DNA from: RHKX01 sp963823275
GTDB lineage: Bacteria; Actinomycetota; Thermoleophilia; Solirubrobacterales; 70-9
Length of the DNA stretch: 64,000 nt
Reading direction: 5' to 3'
NCBI GenBank assembly: GCA_963823275.1
Contig: CAWGKW010000001.1
Location: 248,001 to 312,000, forward strand
Shown here: positions 27,801 through 35,923 of the stretch, piece after piece
Position numbering within the stretch: position 1 is the first letter of the stretch
How the letters are laid out: each line of letters opens with the position of its first letter
Program-made: the position numbers and the translations under genes
Notes under the pieces: generated by a model
Database searches by the model: none
Told to the model about the DNA's origin: nothing
The model's input: only the letters and a program-made list of their open reading frames with translations

Positions 27801-29113
27801 ATCGAGCCGGTGGCGATGATCGTGCCCTGGCCGCTCATCAGCCGGGGAACCGAGGCGACCGTGCCGAGCCCGCCGGGGTTGGTCAGCGTGATGTTGGTGC
27901 CCTGGAAGTCGTCGGCGGTGAGCGAGTTCTCGCGGGTCTTTCGGATCAGGTCCTCGTAGTCGGTGTGGAAGGCCTTGAAGTCGGCCTGATCGGCGGCACG
28001 GATGCAGGGCACCATCAGGCTCCGGGACCCGTCCTTCTTCTCGATGTCGACGGCGATCCCGAGGTTGACGGCGCCGTGGTCGATCACGTTCGGCTTGCCG
28101 TCCCGCTCCTCGAAGCTGCGGGCCATCGCTCGCCAATCCTTCGCCGCCTCGACGATCGCCCAGGCGATCAGGTGCGTGAAGGAGACCTTCATCCCGCGCT
28201 CCGATAGCGCTCCGTTGAGGGCCTTGCGCTTCGCGTCGAGCGTGTCGACGGCGAGCGTCCTGAACGAGGTCGCGGTCGGGATCGAGCGGCTCTCCTCCAT
28301 CGCCTTGGCGAGCATGCCCGCGGGGCCTCGGAGGACCTTGGCCTCGCCCCCGGTCGTCGCCGGAGCGCCGCCGTTGCCGCCACCGTCCTTGGCCGCGATC
28401 ACGTCGGCCTTCATCACTCTCCCGCCGGCTCCTGAGCCGGAGACGGCGCCAAGGTCCACACCCTCGGCGTCGGCGATCCGCCGTGCGACGGGAGATGCCT
28501 TGGCGTCGCCGTTGGCGGCGATCGGCACCACGTGGTCGGTCGCCGCCCCGTCGGCAGCGGCGGCGGACGCACCGGCGCCCGGCTCGATCCGAGCCAGGGG
28601 CTGGCCGACCTTGACCACATCGTCGGGTTCGACCAGGGTCTCGACAACGGTCCCGGAGACGGGTGAGGGAACCTCGGCGTCGACCTTGTCGGTGGAGACC
28701 TCGATGATCGTCTCGCCCTCGGAGACCGCCTCACCGGCCTGCTTGTGCCACTCGAGGACGGTGCCCTCGGTGACGGATTCGCCCATTTCCGGCATCACCA
28801 GGTCGATCGGTTCCGCCGGGGCGGCATCGGGGGCCGCAGGGGGGGCGCCGTCGGAGGAGCCGCCACCGGGCTCCAGCTCGGCGAGCGCCTCGCCGATCTT
28901 GACGACCTCGTCGGGGCCCTTGAGGATCTTCGTCAGCGTGCCGGAGGCCGGAGCCGGCACCTCGGCGTCCACCTTGTCGGTGGAGACCTCGACGATCGTC
29001 TCGCCCTCCTCGACTTGCTCACCCTCCCCCTTGAGCCACTCCAGCACCGTTCCCTCGGTCACCGACTCGCCCATCGCGGGCATCTCGATCTGGACGGTTT
29101 CGGTCGCGGCCAC
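24890..29113 (-). CDS. kgd: Fused E2-E1 2-oxoglutarate dehydrogenase with two lipoyl domains
   Basis: A 1407-residue multifunctional enzyme of the TCA cycle. Domain order: lipoyl domain 1 (residues 5-82, lipoyl Lys47 in STDKVDA), Ala/Pro linker, lipoyl domain 2 (102-178, Lys143), a peripheral-subunit binding domain (about 206-240, SPVARRIADAEGV...GRVMKADV), an acyltransferase domain (260-500, DHRIIQGA with His469), a linker, then an E1 thiamine-diphosphate decarboxylase (about 545-1407, with VIGMAHRGRL and LLHGDAAFPGQG). Mycobacterial Kgd and corynebacterial OdhA lack the lipoyl and binding domains, so this is a more complete fusion. Starts at GTG 29113. E3 is not in the window. Confidence 0.95.
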   Translation of the reverse strand: MAATETVQIEMPAMGESVTEGTVLEWLKGEGEQVEEGETIVEVSTDKVDAEVPAPASGTLTKILKGPDEVVKIGEALAELEPGGGSSDGAPPAAPDAAPAEPIDLVMPEMGESVTEGTVLEWHKQAGEAVSEGETIIEVSTDKVDAEVPSPVSGTVVETLVEPDDVVKVGQPLARIEPGAGASAAAADGAATDHVVPIAANGDAKASPVARRIADAEGVDLGAVSGSGAGGRVMKADVIAAKDGGGNGGAPATTGGEAKVLRGPAGMLAKAMEESRSIPTATSFRTLAVDTLDAKRKALNGALSERGMKVSFTHLIAWAIVEAAKDWRAMARSFEERDGKPNVIDHGAVNLGIAVDIEKKDGSRSLMVPCIRAADQADFKAFHTDYEDLIRKTRENSLTADDFQGTNITLTNPGGLGTVASVPRLMSGQGTIIATGSIAYPPEWAHAAPDRLKAVGVSKVMTMTSTYDHRIIQGAESGSFLRRIDQLLSGEDDFYEAVANALGIEASVVSTAHAASASAPPLAVGSTTAATPASVTGAPDEDLLQAVQAATSLLKAYRTHGHLSANLNPLGGDGKGDPALEPENLNLTPELMGRIPASILRIGVDGETLLDALPRMRDAYCGTIGYQVEHLSSHQQRVWLREMIETGTHRKPLDNEEKRNLLVRLIEVYQFERFLQKAYLGQKMFSIEGLDSTVPMIDELATIARRDGGEQVVIGMAHRGRLTVLAHNLGRSLESIMAEFEGAKALDAVKRTDALRHGGTGDVKYHHGAEGLFESTEGDVRMRLYPNPSHLEFVDPVVTGGARAAQTEHAGPQIHHDPKVAVPLLLHGDAAFPGQGVVAETLNLQSLRGYQTGGTIHIIQDNQVGFTTDPQEGRSTPYAADMAKGFNVPIIHVNADDPENCIAAIRLAMAYRAKFGRDVVIDLIGYRRYGHNETDEPAYTQPEKTAKIKKHPPISDLYATKLIGEGVVTSQEVEDDGNEHREELGDILKSLRSKIEAGEFEDPTITGGTGELDRTKSPAVETKVSEKRIRTLNEELVRFPDSFSVHRKLRKPLERRVEILDEGPIEYAHAEALAYASLLTEGTHIRVTGQDAERGTFSNRHLVLHDEKTGLKYAPIQNLSGALAPFEIHNSPLSENACLGFEYGYAAASPESLILWEAQFGDFDNSAQVIIDQFIAAGESKWGQTNRLTLLLPHGYEGAGPEHSSARIERFLQLGAEGNMRLANPTTAAQYFHLLRRQARIRKARPMVVFTPKGLLRLREAASKLSDLTEGTFQYVIDDPVAKENAAEIKRLVLCSGRIYYDLEGHDRRADTPTVAIARTELIYPFPKTYVSELVAGYPNLEEIIWCQEEPENMGCWPAMRFRLPDAIGGDIPIRYVGRPERSSPSEGYPAAHRTEQERIVLTALTA

Positions 29114-29193
29114 TGCGACTAAATCGATGTAGGTGCGTTACTCACGGCGCGACCTCTGAGTGTATGCACCTGCGGGACCGAGCGACGGTGGGG

Positions 29194-30607
29194 TCAGCTG
29201 CGTTGGTCGCCGAACCGCGCGAGGGCCTCGTCGCGAGACTCGAACAGGTCGACGAGCGGCTCCGGGTAGTCCTCGCCGATCATGCAGCCGGCCTCCCGCT
29301 GCACGTCCTCCGGCGCCTCCCAAGGCGTCGGGAGGTGCGGGTCGGGAAGCTCCCGGATCTCGGGAACCCAGCGGCGCACGTAGGTACCGTCGGGATCGAA
29401 GCGCTTCTGCTGGCGGACCGGGTTGAAGATCCGGAAGTAGGGCTGGGGGTCGACGCCCGTCGAGGCCGACCACTGCCAGTTGCCGTTGTTCTGGGACTCG
29501 TCGCCGTCGAGCAGATGGTGCATGAAGTGGGCCTCGCCCTCACGCCAGTCGATCAGCAGGTTCTTGGTCAGATAGGAGGCGACCGCCATTCGCACCCTGT
29601 TGTGCATCCAGCCCTCGGCGAGCAGCTGTCGCATCCCGGCGTCGATCCAGGGGACGCCGGTCCGGCCCTCCTTCCAGGCCTCGAGCGAGTCGGGGTCGTC
29701 GTTCCACCGCATCCCGCGGAAGCGCTCGTCGTACTCCTCGGTCCGGTTGCCGGGGAAGTGGCGGATCACGTTGAGGTAGAAGTCGCGCCAGCAGACCTGC
29801 CGCCGCAGTGCGTCGGCGCCGTTGCCGCGCTCGGCGGCCAGCAGACTCTCGAGCTCCCACGCCGAAACCGTGCCGAAGTGGAGCGCCGGTGACAGCCGCG
29901 TCGTCCGGTCGATCCCCGGAAGGTCGCGGATCTCCTTGTAGTCGGCGCTGCCATCGACGGCTTTGAGCATCCGCTCGCGCCCAAGCTTCTCGCCGGACCC
30001 GTAGGCCTCGCAGATCCGCTTCGCTTCGGCGTCGATCCCCATGTCGGCCTCGCTCGGCGGGCGCCCGATCGCGAGTCTGGACGCTCCCTTCGGCGGTTTC
30101 AGCTTTCGCGGTCGAGACGCCTCCTCGCGTCGCGGCGCCTTCAACCACGCTTTGTAGAATGGCGTGAAGACGCGGAACGGCCCACCCTCGCCGGTGGCGA
30201 TCTGCGCCGGCTCCGCACAGGTCAGGCCGGTGTGACCGACAAGCTCGCGGCCGTCGCCGGCGAGCGCTTCGGAGACCGCCTGATCCCGCCTGCGGGAATG
30301 AACGGTGTGGTCGCGGTTGACGTGCACCTCCGCCGCCCCGACCTGAGCGGCGAGGGCCGGAATCTCGCTCGCCGGATCCCCGTGTCGGTAGTGCAGCCGC
30401 GATCCGGTCGCCTTCAGGCTTCTCGTCGAGCTCCCGCAGCGATGCGAGCAGGTAGGCGTTGCGGTTCGGCGAGGCATGCCGCCCGCTCGTCAGGCCCTGC
30501 TCGAAGCAGAAGACGGCAATCAATCCCTCGGCGAGTGCGGCCGCGGCCAGGGCCGGGTTGTCGGCGAGCCGCAGGTCGCGGCGAAACCAGATGATTGCGA
30601 CTCTCAC
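29194..30607 (-). pseudogene. phr: Deoxyribodipyrimidine photolyase with a single-base frameshift
   Basis: The N-terminal photolyase strand VAIIWFRRDLRLADNPAL starts at GTG 30607. After ...ASLRELDE the similarity jumps to another frame (SLKATGSRLHYRHGDPASEI). One extra T in the TT at 30420-30421 explains the shift; removing it gives a normal protein of about 470 residues. The rest is intact: FTPFYKAW, WRDFYLNVIRHFP, GVPWIDAGMRQL, WMHNRVRM and NNGNWQWSASTG around the FAD site. It would repair cyclobutane pyrimidine dimers using blue light. Either a recent mutation or a sequencing indel. Confidence 0.88.
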
Positions 30608-30721
30608 GTCCGCACCCGTTCCCCGCTCGAGAGCCGCTCAAGCATCGAGGCCCACCCCCGGCGAACGGAGGTTGCGTGTAGGGTCCAGCGCGGTTTTGTC
30701 GACTCTGGAGTGTGTTTGAAC

Positions 30722-32860
30722 ATGGGGTACTTCGTCACCGGCGCAACGGGTTTCATCGGGCGCAACCTGGTCGAGCTTCTGCTCGAGCGCGAGGGTACGA
30801 TCTACGTGCTGGTTCGCGAGGGCTCCCAGGGCCGGCTGGCCGAGCTCCGCAATCGCTGGGGAGTGGATGAGGATCGCGTCGTCGGCATCGTCGGCGATCT
30901 CTCCCAGCATCGGCTCGGCGTCTCCGACGACGATCTCAAGCGTCTCCGGGGCAACGTCGACCATCTCTTCCATCTCGCGGCGATCTATGACATGAAGGCC
31001 GATGCGGAGTCCCAGCGGGTCGCGAACGTCGAGGGCACACTCCACATGGTGCAGCTTGCCGAGGCGGTCAAGGCGGGTCGCGTCCACATGGTCAGCTCGA
31101 TCGCAGCCGCCGGCCTCTACAAGGGCACCTGGCGTGAGGACATGTTCGACGAGGCCCAGAACCTCGACATCAACCCCTACTTCCGGACCAAGCACGAGTC
31201 CGAGCGGGTCGTCCGCGACGAGTGCGAGCAGCCCTGGCGGGTCTACCGCCCAGGGATCGTCGTCGGCAACTCCGAGACCGGCGAGATGGACAAGATCGAC
31301 GGGCCGTACTACTTCTTCAAGCTGATCCGGAGAATCCGCCAGGTGGTGCCGGCCTGGATGCCGATGCCCGGCGTCGAGGGCCGCGAGATCAACATCGTCC
31401 CGGTCGACTTCGTCGTCAAGGCGATGGATCACATCGCCCATCTCGACGGGCTCGACGGGCGGGCCTTCAGCCTCACCGATCCCGATCCGCTCAGCGCCGG
31501 CGAGGTCATCGACGTCTTCGCCAGGGCCGCCCACGCACCCCAATCCTCGCTTCGGGCCCCCGCCTCCGTGACCGAGGGAATTCAGCCGTTTCTCAACCTG
31601 GGGCTCTCGAACGTCCCCTTCGCCAACGGCATCACCGATCGGGTTCTCGCCGACTTCGGCGTGCCGCGGTCGGTCCTGGTCTATCTCAACTACCCGACTC
31701 ACTTCGACTCCCGTCGCACGCAGGCCGCACTCGCCGGGACCGGTATCAAGGTGCCGCCGCTGGAGGCCTACGCGGGCAAGCTCTGGGACTACTGGGCCCG
31801 CCACCTCGACCCCGATCTGTACCGCGACAACACCCTCGTCGGGGCCGCGCGGGGCCGTGCCGGGATCGTCGGAGGTCTGACGCAGATCCTCGAGGCGCAG
31901 ATCCCAGACGAGCTGATGCGCTTCGGGCGCAAGCTGCAGGGCACAGCCTCGCTCGAGAAGGAGGTCGGCGGCAAGGTCGTGATGGTCACGGGCGCGTCCT
32001 CGGGAATCGGCAAGGCGGCGGCGCTCAAGGTCGCCGATGCCGGCGGGATCGTCCTGCTCGTCGCCAGGACTCCCGAGAAGCTCGAGGAGACCCGCGATCA
32101 GATCGAGGACGGAGGCGGGATCGCCCATATCCATCGCTGCGACCTCTCCGACGTCGACGACATCGACCGGATGGCCGCCGAGGTGCTCGAACAGCACGAC
32201 AACGTCGACGTCCTGATCAATAACGCCGGCCGCTCGATCAGGCGCTCGATCGCGCTCGCCTACGACCGCTTCCACGACTTCGAGCGGACGATGCAGCTCA
32301 ACTACTTCGGCCCGGTGCGGCTGATCCTCCGCCTGCTGCCGACGATGCGCCAGCGCCGCTCCGGCCAGATCATCAACGTGAGTTCGATCGGCGTGCAGAC
32401 CAACATGCCGAGGTTCTCCGCCTACGTGGCCTCGAAGTCGGCCCTCGACGCGTTCTCTCGTTGTATCGCCTCCGAGATCATCGACGACAAGGTCCACATC
32501 ACGACGATCCACATGCCGCTGGTGCGGACGCCGATGATCGCTCCGACCAAGATGTACGACAAGTTCCCGACGATCACCCCCGACGAGGCCGCCGACATGC
32601 TCTGCGACGCGATCATCTACAAGCCGAAGCGGATCGCCACGCCGGTCGGGACGCTCGGACAGGTCCTCTACGCGATCAACCCGAAGTCAATCGACTACAT
32701 CCTCAACAGCGCCTACCACATGTTTCCCGACTCGACGGCTGCCAAGGGCGACAAGCCGAAAACGGCTCCCTCAACCTCATCACGCGGAACCACGACCGAC
32801 GAGCAGGCGAACAACCAGCAGCTTGCGTTCGCGTATCTGATGCGCGGCATGCACTGGTAG
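30722..32860 (+). CDS. Fused acyl reductase-like extended SDR and classical SDR
   Basis: A 712-residue two-domain enzyme. Residues 1-360 form an extended SDR of the fatty-acyl-CoA-reductase/epimerase type (FVTGATGFIGRNLVE at the start, YFRTKHESE with the YxxxK pair, RPGIVVGNSETGEM). Residues 410-690 form a classical SDR (MVTGASSGIGKAA, NNAGRSIRRSI, NVSSIG, YVASK). The same fusion occurs in mycobacterial acyl-CoA reductases that make fatty aldehyde or alcohol. ATG at 30722 directly begins the Rossmann strand. It opens a run of lipid-type redox genes through 39757. Confidence 0.88.
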   Translation: MGYFVTGATGFIGRNLVELLLEREGTIYVLVREGSQGRLAELRNRWGVDEDRVVGIVGDLSQHRLGVSDDDLKRLRGNVDHLFHLAAIYDMKADAESQRVANVEGTLHMVQLAEAVKAGRVHMVSSIAAAGLYKGTWREDMFDEAQNLDINPYFRTKHESERVVRDECEQPWRVYRPGIVVGNSETGEMDKIDGPYYFFKLIRRIRQVVPAWMPMPGVEGREINIVPVDFVVKAMDHIAHLDGLDGRAFSLTDPDPLSAGEVIDVFARAAHAPQSSLRAPASVTEGIQPFLNLGLSNVPFANGITDRVLADFGVPRSVLVYLNYPTHFDSRRTQAALAGTGIKVPPLEAYAGKLWDYWARHLDPDLYRDNTLVGAARGRAGIVGGLTQILEAQIPDELMRFGRKLQGTASLEKEVGGKVVMVTGASSGIGKAAALKVADAGGIVLLVARTPEKLEETRDQIEDGGGIAHIHRCDLSDVDDIDRMAAEVLEQHDNVDVLINNAGRSIRRSIALAYDRFHDFERTMQLNYFGPVRLILRLLPTMRQRRSGQIINVSSIGVQTNMPRFSAYVASKSALDAFSRCIASEIIDDKVHITTIHMPLVRTPMIAPTKMYDKFPTITPDEAADMLCDAIIYKPKRIATPVGTLGQVLYAINPKSIDYILNSAYHMFPDSTAAKGDKPKTAPSTSSRGTTTDEQANNQQLAFAYLMRGMHW

Positions 32861-32880
32861 CGGTCGCGAGCCCCGACCGC
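32860..32880 (+). terminator. Short GC hairpin after the fused SDR gene
   Basis: GCGGTCG / CGACCGC (32860-32866, 32874-32880), 7-base loop. It starts at the last base of the stop codon. No U tract, and the next gene starts 28 bases later, so a terminator role is uncertain. Confidence 0.35.
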
Positions 32881-32908
32881 AGCCGCCCGCTGCCGAGGAA
32901 TCGCGCCG

Positions 32909-34483
32909 ATGCCGGCTGAGCCAGGATTCGACTGCGACGTCGCCGTGGTCGGCAGCGGATTCGGCGGGGCCGCCAGTGCTCTGCGGCTCGCCGAGCGGGG
33001 TATGGACGTCGTCGTGGTCGAACGCGGTCGCCGGCTGAGCCCCTCCGATCTCGAGGCTGGGCGGAGCGATCCGCGGGCATTGCTCTACGACCCTCGGCTC
33101 GGGCTGCGGCGCGGGTACTTCTGGCAGCGCTTCTTCCGCGACGTCGGGATCATCGGGGCGACGGGGGTCGGGGGCGGAAGCATCGTCTGGGGCGCCGTGT
33201 TGCTCGAGCCGCCGCGGAGGTTCTACGAGGACGCCAGCTGGGCGGGACTGGCCGACTGGGAGGCGGAGCTCGCTCCCCATCTGGCCGAGGCGGCCCGCAT
33301 GCTCGGGAGGCAGACGAATCCGCACCTGGGGGAGATGGACGAGCACCTGCGCGCGGCCGCCGAGGCCGTCGGTGCCGGCGATACGTTCGGGCCGGTGCCG
33401 CTCGCGATCCATTTCGGATCCGGGCCGGGGGAGAGGTCGGCGGACCCCTACCTCGGCGGCGAGGGGCCCGAGCGGACGGGCTGCCTGCTCTGCGGCGGCT
33501 GTCTCGCCGGCTGCCCCTACGGGGCCAAGAACACGCTTGATCTCAACTACCTGCACCTGGCGGAGCGGCGCGGCGCTCGGATTCGGCCCGAGCACGAGGT
33601 GGCCGCGATCACCCCGCTCGGGGCGGCGGGTTACGAGCTGGCGCTCAGCGGCCGCCCACCGTTGCGCGCCCGGCGGGTGGTGGTGGCGGCGGGCGTGCTC
33701 GGAACCCTGGAGCTGTTGCTTCGCTGCCGTGACGAGCTGGGCACCCTGCCGCGGATTTCGCCACGCCTCGGCCACGCCGTTCGGACCAATAGCGAGGCGG
33801 TCACCGCGGTCATGCAGCCGCCGGGAGACGACCTCTCGGTCGGCCCCTCGATCTCGAGCGACTTCCATCCGGACGAGCGCACCCACGTAACCCAGAACCG
33901 CTACGTCGGCGGCGGCCACATGCGCTGGATGCTCGGACCGCTGACGGACGGGGAATACCCGGCCGGGCGCCGCCGCCGCACGCTGGCGGCGATCGCCCGC
34001 TCGCCGATCGCGCAGCTGCGCCTGTTCGGCACCAGGGACATCGAGCGCAGGCTCTCGGCGCTGACGGTCATGCAGGACGTCGAGAGCGAGCTCCAGTTTC
34101 TCTGGGGCCGATCGCCGCTGCGCCCGTGGCGGCGGGTGCTCCGCAGTCGGGCTCTGCCGGGAAGGCGGCCGCCGAGCTACATGCCGATCGCCAATCGCGT
34201 GACGCGGGCGTTCGCCGAGGCGTCGGGTGGGACCCCCCTCAACCTGCTTCCGGAGAGCGTCGGCGGCCTGTCGGTGACGGCCCACATCCTCGGCGGTGCC
34301 GCGATCGGCGCCGATCCCGTATCCGGCGTGATCGATTCCCGGCATCAGGTCTTCGGTCACCCGGGCCTTTATGTGGCGGACGCCAGCGCGATCCCGGCCA
34401 ACCTCGGGGTGAACCCGAGCCTGACGATCACGGCGATGGCCGAGCGTTTCGCGGCCCTGATGCCGAAGCCGGAAGCTCCCTAG
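32909..34483 (+). CDS. GMC-like FAD-dependent oxidoreductase
   Basis: A 524-residue flavoenzyme of the glucose-methanol-choline/cholesterol-oxidase group. FAD motif VAVVGSGFGGAASALRLAERG at the N terminus, the GVGGGSIVWGAV segment, a cysteine cluster CLLCGGCLAGCPYGAKNT near residue 195 seen in several bacterial GMC dehydrogenases, and the C-terminal LYVADASAIPANLGVNPSLTI. Alcohol or sterol-like substrate is suspected, not shown. The stop codon overlaps that of the convergent epimerase gene in the tetranucleotide CTAG. Confidence 0.85.
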   Translation: MPAEPGFDCDVAVVGSGFGGAASALRLAERGMDVVVVERGRRLSPSDLEAGRSDPRALLYDPRLGLRRGYFWQRFFRDVGIIGATGVGGGSIVWGAVLLEPPRRFYEDASWAGLADWEAELAPHLAEAARMLGRQTNPHLGEMDEHLRAAAEAVGAGDTFGPVPLAIHFGSGPGERSADPYLGGEGPERTGCLLCGGCLAGCPYGAKNTLDLNYLHLAERRGARIRPEHEVAAITPLGAAGYELALSGRPPLRARRVVVAAGVLGTLELLLRCRDELGTLPRISPRLGHAVRTNSEAVTAVMQPPGDDLSVGPSISSDFHPDERTHVTQNRYVGGGHMRWMLGPLTDGEYPAGRRRRTLAAIARSPIAQLRLFGTRDIERRLSALTVMQDVESELQFLWGRSPLRPWRRVLRSRALPGRRPPSYMPIANRVTRAFAEASGGTPLNLLPESVGGLSVTAHILGGAAIGADPVSGVIDSRHQVFGHPGLYVADASAIPANLGVNPSLTITAMAERFAALMPKPEAP

Positions 34484-35469
34484 CCGAGCATCCCCGCAGC
34501 GCGCAGCCAGGCCTCGGTCCGGCGCATGCCCTCGGTCAGGTCGACCTCGGGCTCGAAGCCGAGCACCCGCCGCGCCTTCTGAATCGAGTACGTGCCGGTG
34601 CGGGTCATGTAGATGACCGACGATCGCCGCAGCTCCGTCGTGTCGCCGCCGATCCAGGCGGTCACCTCCGGGATCGTCGATAGCGCCATCGCAACCGGGG
34701 TGGGGACGCGTCGCGGCGCCGGCTTGCCGAGCATCCGCGAGTAGTTGCCGAAGAATTGGTTGCAGCTGACCCCGACGCCGCCCGAGATCGTGAAGACCTC
34801 GCCGATCGCCTCTGGGGCCCGAGCGGCGAGCAGCACGCCGGAGACGAGGTCGTCGACGTAGATCGGGCTGTGGATGCCGCGGCCCATCGCCGGCAGGAAG
34901 AAGCGGCCGGCGGAGATCGCCTCGACCGGCAGGACCGTCCACGGCCGCGAGCCCGGCCCGTAGACGTCGCCCGGCCGGATCACCGTGCAATCGATCTCAC
35001 CGGCGGCGTGGGCCTGCAGCACGACCTGTTCGGAGGCGATCTTGGTGTCGACGTAGGTGTGGCCGTCGGGGCGAACCGGATGGAGCTCGGTGACCTCGTC
35101 GGGAAAGCCGACGTCGCCGAAGGCGCGGACCGAGGAGAAGTGGACGAAGCGTCCTGCGCCCGCCCGCACCGCCGCGTCCAGGGCGTGGCGGGTGCCGAGC
35201 ACGTTGACACGCCAGGCCTCGTCAGCTGAGGCGGCATTGGAGACGATCGCGGCGGTGTGGATGACGGTGTCGCAGCCCGACCCGGCGTCCTGCCAGGGAC
35301 CGGGGACGCCCACGTTCCCGGCCACCGCCCCGGCCTCGGGGTCGGCGACGACGTCCACGCCCCGCACCGCAACGCCCTCCGAACGCAATCGGCCCGCCAG
35401 GGTCCTGCCGATGAACCCTGAGGCCCCGGTGATCAGCACAGCCTCCAAGCGACGCACCCTACATCTCAT
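34480..35469 (-). CDS. NAD-dependent epimerase/3-beta-HSD-like dehydrogenase
   Basis: A 329-residue extended SDR with VLITGASGFIGRTLAGRL near the N terminus, HTAAIVSNAASADEAWRVNVLGT, Ser in HFSSVRAFG, YVDTK as the YxxxK motif, and RPGDVYGPGSRPW. The pattern suits sugar-nucleotide epimerases or 3-beta-hydroxysteroid dehydrogenase/isomerases; lipid-type neighbours favour the latter (inference). The ATG at 35469 is chosen because a longer frame would run about 140 bases further with no family similarity. Its stop overlaps the GMC stop. Confidence 0.85.
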   Translation of the reverse strand: MRCRVRRLEAVLITGASGFIGRTLAGRLRSEGVAVRGVDVVADPEAGAVAGNVGVPGPWQDAGSGCDTVIHTAAIVSNAASADEAWRVNVLGTRHALDAAVRAGAGRFVHFSSVRAFGDVGFPDEVTELHPVRPDGHTYVDTKIASEQVVLQAHAAGEIDCTVIRPGDVYGPGSRPWTVLPVEAISAGRFFLPAMGRGIHSPIYVDDLVSGVLLAARAPEAIGEVFTISGGVGVSCNQFFGNYSRMLGKPAPRRVPTPVAMALSTIPEVTAWIGGDTTELRRSSVIYMTRTGTYSIQKARRVLGFEPEVDLTEGMRRTEAWLRAAGMLG

Positions 35470-35540
35470 GACCGGCGCAAAGACCGGCGTCGGCGATCGA
35501 CCAATTGCAGCGCCGTCAGCGCCGCGATCTGTGAATCGCG

Positions 35541-35777
35541 CTAGGCAGCCAGGTCGTCGTAGCCGCTGACGCGGCGGCGGCGTCTCGCCTCCGAGATGCC
35601 GGACCAACCCGCGTTGAACGCGAGCGCCTCGGCGAAGCGCACCGCCTTGGGGGATGCCTCGATTCTCGATCCGTCGATTGCGCTGATCCTCGTCGGCAGG
35701 ACGGCATCACCGTGCTCGAAACCCTCGTGCAGGTCAACCAACTCCTGCCAGCGGTCGTTGCTGGTCTCGTCTCGCAT
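35541..35777 (-). CDS. Small hypothetical protein
   Basis: A 78-residue protein, charged, with no membrane segment: MRDETSNDRWQELVDLHEGF... and a basic EARRRRR segment near the C terminus followed by VSGYDDLAA. AAGAGGGC precedes the ATG and codon usage fits the genome. Not recognised. It lies upstream of the epimerase on the same strand and divergent from the AGPS-like gene. Confidence 0.5.
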   Translation of the reverse strand: MRDETSNDRWQELVDLHEGFEHGDAVLPTRISAIDGSRIEASPKAVRFAEALAFNAGWSGISEARRRRRVSGYDDLAA

Positions 35778-35923
35778 GCCCTCTTCTCCCGTAGACGGGG
35801 ACTTGATGCCGAAACTGTAGGTCTAGTGTCAGACGTAACAACGTCTGGGGCCGAAACCGCCGAAACTGACTCCGCAAACTGCGCTTTCTATGCATTCGGG
35901 GCCGGGTGAGTAAGGTCGGGGCG

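Noticed and set aside
33479..33540. Ferredoxin-like cysteine cluster inside the GMC oxidoreductase as a novel Fe-S fusion
   Set aside because: The CxxCGGCxxxCP layout recurs in bacterial GMC/cholesterol-oxidase-like proteins, so it is family-typical rather than new.
32780..34990. Minus-strand open frame of 736 codons opposite the GMC gene
   Set aside because: Antisense shadow spanning two real genes with strongly conserved motifs.
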